From assembly GCA_012959595.1 (NCBI GenBank), contig DUCW01000008.1, forward strand, positions 5,568 through 37,325: a stretch of DNA of 31,758 nt. Reading direction: 5' to 3'. The notes below the pieces were generated by a model. It was not told the DNA's origin, searched no databases, and saw only the letters and a list, made by a program, of their open reading frames with translations. Positions 22,907 to 31,141 of this stretch are shown piece by piece. The stretch's first letter is position 1. The number at the start of each line of letters is the position of its first letter. This DNA is from Gemmatimonadota bacterium. Its GTDB lineage: Bacteria; Gemmatimonadota; Gemmatimonadetes; Longimicrobiales; Gaopeijiaceae. The position numbers and the translations under genes are program-made.

Positions 22907-23802
22907 TGGGCACCTCCATTAATGTGCTCACTAACTCGCTCTACGAGAGCCTGCAAGGCTATGCTGACCGCTGCTGTGGGGTCTGTGCTTATCAGTGGCC
23001 GACCCTCATCTGTGGAAGCCCCCAATCTTGGATCAAAGGGAATGCTCCCCCACAAGGAGACTGTTCCATAAGGAAGCTCTTCCTCGTTGGCTTCTGTGCC
23101 GAAAAGCTTAGAAACATGGCCGCAAGACGGACAAACATGTGATTCCATATTCTCAACTAGACCGATATTTTCTATCCTCGCTTCTTGTGCCAAGCGAATA
23201 GACTTCGCAACTACAAAACGAGTTGTCTCCGAAGGAGTAGTCACCAGAAGCATTAAGTCGAGACTTGGAAGTATCTCCAGAAGCCTTTTAATCTTGTCTG
23301 TGCCTGGAGGAACGTCTATAAGAAGTACGTCGAGGTCGCCCCATGCAACATCTCCAAGGAATTCTCTCAGCACCCCTGTCTCCAAGCTACTTTGCCAGAT
23401 AAAGCCGCCCAGAGACGGTTCTCTCCACTGAAGGGGCGCATCAGCCTCGCTTTGAAGTAGCTCCATAGACATTACACTCACACCAGTGGGGCTCTTCGCT
23501 GGTGCCACTCCGTCGGCAGAATCGCCTAGAGTGGCCCCTGAGACATTTAACATTCTTCCCAAAGAAGGACCGTTCAGGTCAGCGTCAGTTGCTCCCACCT
23601 TGAAGCCTCTACTTGCTAGCCCAACCGCTAGGTTTGCTGTTATTGCACTCTTACCCACTCCGCCCTTGCCACTTGCTATGGCCACAAGGCACTTGATCGG
23701 AGAAAGGCGGTCTGCAAGACGTTCTTGTTGCTCTATTACTTGTTCGAGAAGTTCTGATTCAGTGCTATGAGACACGTCTTGATAGGTGCGTATTTTTCTC
23801 AT
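22903..23802 (-). CDS. Mrp/NBP35 family P-loop ATPase (Fe-S cluster carrier type)
   Basis: A 299-aa ATPase of the MinD/Mrp group. The deviant Walker A is ASGKGGVGKSAITANLAVGL (GKGGVGKS at 45-52). DADLNGPSLGRML and LLIDVPPGTDK are the family switch blocks. VENMESHVCPSCGHVSKLFG carries the CxxC (Cys224, Cys227) that holds the bridging Fe-S cluster in Mrp/NBP35/ApbC proteins. The N-terminal FSCA/DUF59 domain of many Mrp proteins is absent. It probably delivers clusters to the Fe-S enzymes of this island, such as the radical SAM protein or ferredoxin. It follows the ferredoxin by 34 bp. Confidence 0.92.
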   Translation of the reverse strand: MRKIRTYQDVSHSTESELLEQVIEQQERLADRLSPIKCLVAIASGKGGVGKSAITANLAVGLASRGFKVGATDADLNGPSLGRMLNVSGATLGDSADGVAPAKSPTGVSVMSMELLQSEADAPLQWREPSLGGFIWQSSLETGVLREFLGDVAWGDLDVLLIDVPPGTDKIKRLLEILPSLDLMLLVTTPSETTRFVVAKSIRLAQEARIENIGLVENMESHVCPSCGHVSKLFGTEANEEELPYGTVSLWGSIPFDPRLGASTDEGRPLISTDPTAAVSIALQALVERVSEHINGGAQ

Positions 23803-23836
23803 CTTTTAATTCGCTCTAAAATTGAATCCTTCTGTC

Positions 23837-24148
23837 TCAAGGTGCCACCTGCTCGCCCTCGCCGTCCAACACTACAATGGCATCAACCGGACAGGAACGA
23901 CACGCCTCCAGCAATGCCTCTTGGTCAATTTCCTCAGAGGCAGTTTTGACCTTAAAGACAGCTATGTCATTTTCATCAAATTCGAATATATCCTCAGCTA
24001 GATCTATACAGTCTCCAAAGCCAACACAAAGATCACGGTCAATCCGCACAGTTAGTCCGCCTACCACTTGTTCGTCTACGTTGCTCAATAGCCACGCCTC
24101 CACTTCCGATCGCTGACGTTTTCCTTCTCGTAGCATTTGGTTTATCAT
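23837..24148 (-). CDS. Ferredoxin, probably [3Fe-4S] type
   Basis: A 103-aa protein. The N-terminal 30 residues are charged and helical. The rest is a single-cluster ferredoxin: Cys41 and Cys47 in LCVGFGDCIDLAEDIF, with Phe44 where the middle Cys of a 4Fe site would be, then Cys83 and Cys86 in ACRSCPVDAIVV. Three ligands (41, 47 and 86) fit a [3Fe-4S] centre, with Cys83 a possible disulfide partner or alternative ligand. It may donate electrons to the radical SAM enzyme or work with the Mrp ATPase. It is the first gene of the minus-strand island and faces the divergent DUF481 gene across 126 bp. Confidence 0.85.
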   Translation of the reverse strand: MINQMLREGKRQRSEVEAWLLSNVDEQVVGGLTVRIDRDLCVGFGDCIDLAEDIFEFDENDIAVFKVKTASEEIDQEALLEACRSCPVDAIVVLDGEGEQVAP

Positions 24149-24274
24149 AACTTCTAGAGGTTACGTGAGGCTTGCAAGGGGTTTCTAAATGAGGGATGTG
24201 GCTCAACACTATTTCGAATGTAAGGCACTGCAACTGCCCAAAAAACCCATTTGTTTATGTAGTAGAGACTTCTG

Positions 24275-25063
24275 ATGCGACCTGCCTTCTGTAACCACCT
24301 GTTACTTCTCAGCCTAGTCTGTCCATTAGCTGGACAGGAAAACCCTTCTCTACCTGCTGCCGATATCACTACAGTGCCAGACTGGGAAGCAAAAGGGGAA
24401 CTTGGTGCAAGTGCTTTTTTTGGCAACACCAGCCAGTTCGCTGTCACCACAGCCATTTCTGGAGAAGCAGATAAAGGAATTCTGGACCTGACTGGCCGCT
24501 TCGCTTTTGCTTACGGCGAATCGGCTAACAAGCTGGGTGAAACCGTCATGAGTAAACGGGCCTGGGAAATTACTTCCGACGTTAATCTTGAAGTGGGAGC
24601 ATCCTTCAAAGGATTTCTCCTTGGCAAAATCGAGTCCGCTTATGAAAAAAAGATTGATCTACGCTATAACATGGGAGCAGGGGGTAAATATCAAGGAGAT
24701 TTTCAGGGAATGGAAACAGAGTGGAGTTTCGCTTTGTTGGCAGAAAAAACACTACCCCTTGAAGAAGAACTCTTTCTCATTGAAAGAAAAATGGTTGGAA
24801 AATGGTCTGCAGGATTTGCCTTTTCAAAAATTCTGCGGGACGGATGGCTCACCATAGAAAGCGATCTGTCCGTCGAACCAGAAATACAACGGCTTTCTAG
24901 CTTTACTCTCAGTTCACGACAAAGTGTTTCTTTCCAACTAAGTCAGAGTATGGCTATCCAGTTCTCATTTGTAGACAGTTTTGATTCAGGAGCACAAGCG
25001 AGAGGAGCTCGCTCAAATAATGACGGCCAAGTATTTTTTAGTCTTGTGAGTACCTTCAGGTGA
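24275..25063 (+). CDS. DUF481 family outer-membrane beta-barrel protein
   Basis: A 262-aa exported protein: signal NHLLLLSLVCPLAGQ, then alternating beta strands. Family marks include EAKGELGASAFFGNTSQ, GRFAFAYGESANKLGETVMSKRAWEITSDVNLE and a C-terminal strand ending in FR (VFFSLVSTFR), as expected for a barrel inserted by the BAM machine. The DUF481 family includes salt-induced outer-membrane proteins; its function is unknown. Its presence supports a diderm cell. It diverges from the ferredoxin gene and is alone on its strand. Confidence 0.85.
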   Translation: MRPAFCNHLLLLSLVCPLAGQENPSLPAADITTVPDWEAKGELGASAFFGNTSQFAVTTAISGEADKGILDLTGRFAFAYGESANKLGETVMSKRAWEITSDVNLEVGASFKGFLLGKIESAYEKKIDLRYNMGAGGKYQGDFQGMETEWSFALLAEKTLPLEEELFLIERKMVGKWSAGFAFSKILRDGWLTIESDLSVEPEIQRLSSFTLSSRQSVSFQLSQSMAIQFSFVDSFDSGAQARGARSNNDGQVFFSLVSTFR

Positions 25064-25126
25064 CCCAAACATCGCCCACCCGCTACCTCGCACATGACTT
25101 CAGGGGCCACCGCAAAGCACTGCGAG

Positions 25127-25600
25127 TTAAGAAGACACCTCTTCCACCATCTGTTCGGCTAGTTTCCCTGCGACTGCCTCCATCGCCACAACGTCCTCGT
25201 CTGTAAAAGCTGCTGCTTGGTGGCTGTCAACATCAATTTGACCAAAGATTTGTCCTTGGCTTCGAATTAAAACGACCATCTCTGATTTAACTTTCGGGCT
25301 ACAGGAAATATAATTTTGGTGTTCGCTGACGTCCGGAACGTTTATGTTCTCATTGTTGGCCACCGCCATTCCACAAACACCTTCTCCTACTGGAATTGTT
25401 GCATGGGTTGTCGGGTCCCCTAGGTAATTGTGTAGCCAAAGCAGGTCATCTTCAGGCTTTAGTAGATACACTCCGACCCAATCGAAACGCTCTTCTGAGC
25501 TGAAAATGCTTCTGACAGCACGACGTAACCAGGCGTCGGAAAGATAGACTACCTCTTTTACGCCTTGTAATTCACCAACTACCTCCTTGACATCAAACAT
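25127..25600 (-). CDS. GAF-domain protein related to free methionine-(R)-sulfoxide reductase
   Basis: A 157-aa single GAF domain. It shares the fRMsr layout: FDWVGVYLLKPEDDLLWLHNYLGD, IPVGEGVCGMAVANNENINVPDVSEHQNYISCSPKVKSEMVV and GQIFGQIDVDSHQAAAFTDED. Compared with E. coli fRMsr, the Cys94 and catalytic Cys118 equivalents are kept (Cys76 and Cys100, exactly 24 apart). The Cys84 equivalent is His66. It may still reduce free Met-R-sulfoxide with a different resolving step, or act only as a small-molecule sensor. Confidence 0.82.
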   Translation of the reverse strand: MFDVKEVVGELQGVKEVVYLSDAWLRRAVRSIFSSEERFDWVGVYLLKPEDDLLWLHNYLGDPTTHATIPVGEGVCGMAVANNENINVPDVSEHQNYISCSPKVKSEMVVLIRSQGQIFGQIDVDSHQAAAFTDEDVVAMEAVAGKLAEQMVEEVSS

Positions 25601-25733
25601 TCAACGCTAGCCTCGTGATAAGATTTAGCAGCCTCAACAACAATAGTTTTACGGACGGCAAAGGGTAGGCAAGAGAACGTCTAAGGTCAAGCTATTTACA
25701 TCTCTCTTGAGACTCCCCGCTTCAAACGCTCTA

Positions 25734-26804
25734 TCAAAGTGGAGTGAAATCCGTGTCTTTGCCAAGGCCCAGAACAAAAGCCGCCAAAAGCTTGGCCGTA
25801 TTTGTTAGGTCAGCCAGGCTGACCATTTCATTTGGCGAATGCATGTACCTGTTGGGTATGGAAACAAGTCCAGTCGGCACGCCGGCCCTGTTCATATAGA
25901 TGGAGTCCGCATCTGTCCGGGTCGCTCTGGGAGCAGCCTGAATCGTATACGGAATCCCTTCAGCCTCTGCCGCCAACGTCAAACGATCAAACACGACAGG
26001 ATGAATGGCAGAACCCCTGCTGAGAACTGGTCCGCCACCGAGCTTGTGGTCCCCCAATTCTTTTTTTGAAATATCTGGCACGTCCGTGCTGAAAGTCACA
26101 TCAACGACCAACGCCACGTCTGGCTGTAGTGCAAAAGAGCTCACTCGCGCACCACCACCAGAACCACCCCCTATTTCTTCTTGCACGGTTGCCACTGCTA
26201 CCGCACAAGACTCTGTCGAAGCATCGGCTATAGTTCTCAAAGCCTCCAGGATCACGTAGGCCCCGACCCTGTCGTCGACAGCCCTGCTTGAGATGCGATC
26301 TCCTTTCAGGGAAACCATTGGTGCGTCTATAACCATGGGGTCACCAACTCTCAGCCCTGAGTCTTCCACCTCCTGACGAGATGAAGCTCCTATATCAACC
26401 CATAGGTCGGTCAACTGGGACACCTTCTTCCGTTGCTCTGGCTTCTGAAGATGAATTGCCTTCTTTCCGACAACCCCAATCAGGTCGTTCTTGCCGATTA
26501 ATATCCGCACCCTCTGTCCTACAACAACCTGCGGATCCCACCCTCCAATTCCCGAAAAATATAGAAATCCTTCATCATCAACATGGGTGACCTGGAGTCC
26601 TATCTCGTCGATATGCCCAGCCATCATGACACAAGGAGAGCCCTCTGGGTTCACTGTCGCAAAAGTGTTCCCTGCTACGTCCGTTCTGACGACATCAGCA
26701 AAAGTTTCTGCTTCTTGACGCCAGGTTGCGGCTGCTCTTTGTTCAAACCCTGAAGGACCTGGTGCATCGAGGAGCTTCTCTAGAAAACCTGTTGAGTAGT
26801 TCAT
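25734..26804 (-). CDS. M42 family metallo-aminopeptidase
   Basis: A 356-aa cytosolic enzyme of the M42 family (glutamyl aminopeptidase / deblocking aminopeptidase, annotated in the past as endoglucanase). The two-metal site is complete: His64 with Asp66 (MMAGHIDEIGL), bridging Asp177 (SSRAVDDRVGAY), catalytic Glu209 and Glu210 (VQEEIGGGSGGG), Asp235 (VVDVTFSTD) and His322 (RYMHSPNEMV). It would trim N-terminal residues from peptides as a large tetrahedral complex. It stands 133 bp from the GAF gene and is divergent from ispH. Confidence 0.93.
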   Translation of the reverse strand: MNYSTGFLEKLLDAPGPSGFEQRAAATWRQEAETFADVVRTDVAGNTFATVNPEGSPCVMMAGHIDEIGLQVTHVDDEGFLYFSGIGGWDPQVVVGQRVRILIGKNDLIGVVGKKAIHLQKPEQRKKVSQLTDLWVDIGASSRQEVEDSGLRVGDPMVIDAPMVSLKGDRISSRAVDDRVGAYVILEALRTIADASTESCAVAVATVQEEIGGGSGGGARVSSFALQPDVALVVDVTFSTDVPDISKKELGDHKLGGGPVLSRGSAIHPVVFDRLTLAAEAEGIPYTIQAAPRATRTDADSIYMNRAGVPTGLVSIPNRYMHSPNEMVSLADLTNTAKLLAAFVLGLGKDTDFTPL

Positions 26805-26967
26805 GGGTCGAACATATCACCTTCCCAGCTATCCTCAAGGGGCCCAAGAGGTTGCCCTAACTGGTGCATCAGAACACAAATCCTTTAGATTCTTCTCGAC
26901 TAGGCTGACTTAGGAGTGGTCCCTCTAGGGTAGATCAGAAATCAGACTGTGTGGTATACGGAGACAA

Positions 26968-28191
26968 ATGACAAACAATTATTTCCGGAAGGGGTTTGGG
27001 TTGAAATCCCAAGTGCAACCCGTAATCGACGCTGAGTATCATTCAACCCTGATACAGAATATTCGTGAAGCTGGCCACGTGCAGACTTTAGGTGATGTCA
27101 CGGTATGTCTAGCCCGAGAATTTGGGTTTTGTTACGGAGTCGACAGAGCTATCGACTATGCCTATGAAGCACGACACAAGTTTCCAGAGCGCAGAATCCG
27201 TTTAGTGGGAGAGATCATCCATAATCCCCACGTGAATCAGCGCCTGCGAGATATGGATATGGACTTCCTCCAGCCTAATGACGCTGGAGTTTTTGATTTT
27301 TCAGAATTAACCGAAGAGGACGTTGTCATTCTCCCAGCCTTCGGGGTGACACTGCATGACCTCAACACCTTAAGATCTATCGGATGTATTCTAGTCGATA
27401 CAACTTGCGGCTCAGTACTGCTAGTATGGAAAAGAGTTGAAAGCTATGCTCGAGACGGCTTTACCGCCCTGATTCACGGCAAGCATTATCATGAGGAATC
27501 GAGAGCAACAGCCTCACAGGTGGGAAAACATCCTGACGGGCGATATATCATTGTAAGAGATATGAAGGAAGCAGAGATTGTTTGCGACTACATTGCAAAG
27601 ACGCCGGGAGGAATGTCCAAGGAAGAATTCACCCATCATTTCTCTAAAAAGGCTACCGACGGGTTTGATCCAGAAAGAGACCTAAAGAAAATAGGAGTGG
27701 CCAATCAGACAACTATGCTCGCCAGCGAATCTCTAGCCATTGGATCCCGAGTTGAGAAAGCTATGACAGCTGGCTTGGGCGAGACTTACGCTAAGGAAAA
27801 TTTTCGCTCCTTCGGCACCATCTGTTCTGCTACCCAAGAGAGACAAGATGCTATACATGACTTGATGGAAGAAGGACCGCCAGAGGTGATGCTCGTCATA
27901 GGGGGTTATAACTCATCGAATACCGACCACCTGGCTCACCTCTGCAGACAGTTCACGAGAACTTATCACATAGAAGACGCAAGCTGTATAGACTTAAACA
28001 CTTCGACCATACGACATAAACCCGACGTTGGAAGGGACACCGAGGAGACATCTCAAAAAGACTGGCTACCTGCGGGCCCCTTCAAGCTCGGGATGACAGC
28101 CGGAGCCTCTACACCTAATAACAAAATCGGGGAGGCATTAGTGCGAATATTGAAGCTCCGGGACGTTGATCTGCCGATCGACGTAGACTAA
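26968..28191 (+). CDS. ispH: 4-hydroxy-3-methylbut-2-enyl diphosphate reductase, long plant/cyanobacterial type
   Basis: The last enzyme of the MEP isoprenoid pathway; it reduces HMBPP to IPP and DMAPP. The three Fe-S cysteines are Cys55 (GFCYGVDRA), Cys147 (VDTTCGSV) and Cys286 (GTICSATQERQDA). Substrate-site residues occur in IHNPHVN, HGKHYHEES, GVANQTTM and GGYNSSNTDHL. At 407 aa it is about 90 residues longer than E. coli IspH, with an N-terminal extension (about 40 residues) and an insert near residues 205-240, the form seen in cyanobacteria, plastids and several other phyla. GGAG lies just before the ATG. Single-gene unit. Confidence 0.94.
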   Translation: MTNNYFRKGFGLKSQVQPVIDAEYHSTLIQNIREAGHVQTLGDVTVCLAREFGFCYGVDRAIDYAYEARHKFPERRIRLVGEIIHNPHVNQRLRDMDMDFLQPNDAGVFDFSELTEEDVVILPAFGVTLHDLNTLRSIGCILVDTTCGSVLLVWKRVESYARDGFTALIHGKHYHEESRATASQVGKHPDGRYIIVRDMKEAEIVCDYIAKTPGGMSKEEFTHHFSKKATDGFDPERDLKKIGVANQTTMLASESLAIGSRVEKAMTAGLGETYAKENFRSFGTICSATQERQDAIHDLMEEGPPEVMLVIGGYNSSNTDHLAHLCRQFTRTYHIEDASCIDLNTSTIRHKPDVGRDTEETSQKDWLPAGPFKLGMTAGASTPNNKIGEALVRILKLRDVDLPIDVD

Positions 28192-28238
28192 GGACTCCCT
28201 TGAAACATTCCACAGTCCAACCTAAGGACACGTTTACA

Positions 28239-29642
28239 TCATAGGTGGACCGCACGACCCAGTGCCCCCAGGGAGGCCTCTGCAACCGCTTCAGACAGGG
28301 TAGGATGTGGATGCATGGCCTTGTCCATTTCTTCTACTGTTGCCTCCAGATGACGGCCTACCACAAACTCGGCGATCAGTTCGGTCGCGTGAGGACCAAC
28401 GATATGAGCTCCTAGAATTTCTGAGTATTCTTTGTCTCTTATCACTTTTACAAATCCTTCCGTGTGTCTCCCTGCCAAAGCCCTGCCATTTCCAACCCAG
28501 GGAAACTTTCCTACTTCAACATCGAACCCCTGTTCTTTAGCCTGTGCCTCTGTCAGGCCAACAGAAGCCACCTCTGGGTTACAATAAGTACAGTTGGGAA
28601 CATTGGCATAGTCAACAGAGCCATGAGCCTCACCCGCGATCGCCTCAACACATACGACCCCCTCATGCATCGCTTTGTGAGCTAGAAGTTGATTTCCAGC
28701 ACAATCCCCTACTGCGTAAATACCCCGAACACTGGATCTCATGTGATGGTCGACAACCACAAACCCCCGACGATCAACCTCAACGCCTGCCTCTTCAAGG
28801 CCTAAATTTTCTGTGTTGGGGACCCTCCCGACGGCCGACAGCACTCTTTCTACCTCCAACTTCTGGGACTTACCATCTTTGTCTTCAAACACCAGCTTAA
28901 CGGCAGCCTCTCCTATTGTGGCCTCCTTAACGCTAGCTCCCGTATGAAATTGTACCCCCCTCTTCTTGAAGCTTCTCTGCAGGGCCGCTGAAGAATCAGC
29001 GTCTTCGATTGGCAAAATCCGCTCTAGGGCCTCGATTACAGTTACTTTTGACCCGTATGCATTATAAATATCGGCAAACTCCATTCCCACGGCACCTGCG
29101 CCTACAACAGCCAGGGAAGCCGGCACCTTCTCCTGAAACAGTGCCCCCGTCGAGGACCAAACAATGCTTTCATCGATTGGCAGGCCTGGAATGTCCCGCG
29201 GCCTGGATCCCGTTGCCACTAAAATATGGTCGGCGGCGTAAGTCCCTTTTGCACTGTCTGCAGAGGTCACCTCAACAACACCTTCTCCCAATAAGCTTCC
29301 TCTTCCTCTGATATGTGCAATTTTGTTTTTCTTAAAAAGATGTGATACGCCGTTGGCCAGTTTTTCCGCTATGTCTCTACTGCGCCTTTGTGCAGGACCC
29401 AAGTCACTACTAAGATTATCAAAGCTGATTCCATGCGCCGCCGCCGAGTGACATTCGTTTACCAAAAGAGCACTACTCAACAAAGCCTTTGTTGGAATGC
29501 AGCCTACGTTCAAGCAGACCCCACCCAACTTTTCCTCTTCGATACAAGCAACCTGCATTCCCAACTGGGAACCCCTGATGGCCGCAACATATCCTGCCGG
29601 CCCTCCTCCTACCACAAGTAGGTCAAACGTCTTTTCTGGCAC
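28239..29642 (-). CDS. lpdA: Dihydrolipoyl dehydrogenase (E3)
   Basis: A 467-aa flavoprotein that reoxidises dihydrolipoyl groups of 2-oxoacid dehydrogenase complexes with NAD+. It has the FAD-binding GGGPAGYVAAIRGSQLG, the redox-active disulfide Cys43/Cys48 (GGVCLNVGCIPTKALL), the NAD-binding VVGAGAVGMEFADIY, the second FAD contact YAVGDCAG and the catalytic His446-Glu451 pair (HPHPTLSEAV). The start is GTG with GAGAGAG upstream. An E2 gene lies on the same strand about 1.5 kb upstream, separated by an opposite-strand carrier gene. Confidence 0.96.
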   Translation of the reverse strand: MPEKTFDLLVVGGGPAGYVAAIRGSQLGMQVACIEEEKLGGVCLNVGCIPTKALLSSALLVNECHSAAAHGISFDNLSSDLGPAQRRSRDIAEKLANGVSHLFKKNKIAHIRGRGSLLGEGVVEVTSADSAKGTYAADHILVATGSRPRDIPGLPIDESIVWSSTGALFQEKVPASLAVVGAGAVGMEFADIYNAYGSKVTVIEALERILPIEDADSSAALQRSFKKRGVQFHTGASVKEATIGEAAVKLVFEDKDGKSQKLEVERVLSAVGRVPNTENLGLEEAGVEVDRRGFVVVDHHMRSSVRGIYAVGDCAGNQLLAHKAMHEGVVCVEAIAGEAHGSVDYANVPNCTYCNPEVASVGLTEAQAKEQGFDVEVGKFPWVGNGRALAGRHTEGFVKVIRDKEYSEILGAHIVGPHATELIAEFVVGRHLEATVEEMDKAMHPHPTLSEAVAEASLGALGRAVHL

Positions 29643-29672
29643 GTGCTCTCTCTCGTCATAGACAAAAACCCA

Positions 29673-29694
29673 TTGGAGACTATTTTGACTCCAA
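29673..29694. other. Short inverted repeat upstream of lpdA
   Basis: TTGGAG and CTCCAA flank ten bases, 31 bp before the lpdA start and in the divergent gap to the carrier gene. It could be an operator; the arms are only six bases, so chance is quite possible. Confidence 0.2.
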
Positions 29695-29808
29695 CACCCA
29701 ACAGCAAAATTTAGGTGGGTGGGCTACACTGGTAAACCCTCTATTACTATTACTCGAAAAATTCCTGCCTGTTTACATCCTAGCGTGTCTCGTTTTATTC
29801 TTCATATC

Positions 29809-31137
29809 ATGATGAAGACTATTTCAAAACTGCTCTCGATTAGCCCAGAAGAGCTTCCCCTCGTACTGGTTTCTGCGGCCTATTTTTTCAGTGTTCTCTG
29901 TGGATACAATTTTTTGCGCCCTGTGCGTGAGGCCATGGGCGTGTCTGGAGGTATGAATGACCTTCGTTGGCTGTTTGCCGTAACCTCGATAGTCTCCCTA
30001 GTCGTCGTTCTCTGTTTTGGAGGCTTGGTGGCAAGAACTAACCGCAGAAAATTTATACCTTTGTCATACGGCTTTGTTATTGTGTGCCTCATCCTTTTTG
30101 CCAGCCTTCTCCTTGCTGACATACTTAGTGGAGGCGGGCTAATCGGATCCTCCGCTGAAACCATCTTTTCTCAGACAGTGGGCTACGTCTTCTTTGTCTG
30201 GCTCAGCGTAATAAACCTTTTTATAACAAGTGTTTTTTGGGCGTTTCTGGTGGATATATTTACCGTGGAACAAGGCAAAAGAATGTTTGCATTCATTGGT
30301 ATTGGCGGGACGTTAGGGGCTCTAGTGGGTGGGTGGGCAACTAGCATCATTAGCCAATCCACCGAGTCGCCCTACTTGCCGGTTGGCCTGCTGCTCGTAG
30401 GGGCGGGGTTCTTCTGTGTTGCCATCTGTTTGGTTCTGTGGCTAGATCGTCTAGCTGATCACGCCACATCCTCTGCCAAGCTCCTGAGCCCAGCCCGCCA
30501 GCCTCCCAAAAGAGTGGGGGGGCCTTTCTGGGGAGGAGCAAGAGCAGTGTTCAGCTCTCCATACCTTTTAGGAATCGGTGCATATGTCGTGCTCATGGCG
30601 GTGTCCAACACTCTGATTTATTTTGCTCAGGCTAACATAGTTTTTACTAATACAGACACGTTCAGTGAACGTGTCACAGGGTTCGCTCAATTTGATGCAC
30701 TGGCCCAGGCTCTAACACTTTTTACACAGATTTTTATAACCACCCGTTTGATCAAACGCCTCGGAGTAGGGTGGACGCTTTCTATACTTCCAGCCGTTAC
30801 TATCCTAGGTTTCACCACTCTCTCACTTTGGACGACGTATGGCGTAATGGCAATCTTCCAAGCGGTCCACAGAGCCACCCGGTACGCTATCGCCAGACCT
30901 GCCAGAGAAACGCTGTTCAGTGTCGTTTCTACCTCCGACAAGTATAAGGCTAAGCCAGTAGTAGACGTCTTCCTTTATCGAGGGGGCGACCTAGCGGGTG
31001 TCGGCGTAGAAGGTGCATTTGCAGCCCTGGGTCTTTCTATCGCAGGAATCTCTGCTGCCACACTTCCCTTGGTCGCTGCTTGGTCTCTACTCTCCCTTAA
31101 GTTAGCACAGGCCCAAGACCAGAAGAACGCCTCTTAA
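29809..31137 (+). CDS. MFS/TlcC-like (NTP/NDP exchange-type) membrane carrier
   Basis: A 442-aa protein with 12 hydrophobic segments. The start of the first helix, LPLVLVSAAYFFSVLCGYNFLRPVREAMG, resembles the ATP:ADP (TlcC) translocase family and its MFS-like bacterial relatives. Further marks are FWAFLVDIFTVEQGKRMFAFIGIGGTLGALVGG and RYAIARPARETLFSVVSTSDKYKAKPVVDVFLYRGGD. Many free-living bacteria carry such proteins with unknown substrates, so nucleotide exchange should not be assumed. I chose the ATG at 29809 because upstream codons from a GTG at 29719 lack family-like sequence; no clear ribosome site is visible. Its stop is 4 bp from the converging E2 stop. Confidence 0.8.
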   Translation: MMKTISKLLSISPEELPLVLVSAAYFFSVLCGYNFLRPVREAMGVSGGMNDLRWLFAVTSIVSLVVVLCFGGLVARTNRRKFIPLSYGFVIVCLILFASLLLADILSGGGLIGSSAETIFSQTVGYVFFVWLSVINLFITSVFWAFLVDIFTVEQGKRMFAFIGIGGTLGALVGGWATSIISQSTESPYLPVGLLLVGAGFFCVAICLVLWLDRLADHATSSAKLLSPARQPPKRVGGPFWGGARAVFSSPYLLGIGAYVVLMAVSNTLIYFAQANIVFTNTDTFSERVTGFAQFDALAQALTLFTQIFITTRLIKRLGVGWTLSILPAVTILGFTTLSLWTTYGVMAIFQAVHRATRYAIARPARETLFSVVSTSDKYKAKPVVDVFLYRGGDLAGVGVEGAFAALGLSIAGISAATLPLVAAWSLLSLKLAQAQDQKNAS

Positions 31138-31141
31138 AACC

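Noticed and set aside
29719..29808. N-terminal extension of the carrier gene from a GTG
   Set aside because: The 30 added residues are not membrane-like or family-like, and the first conserved block begins right after the ATG pair at 29809-29814.
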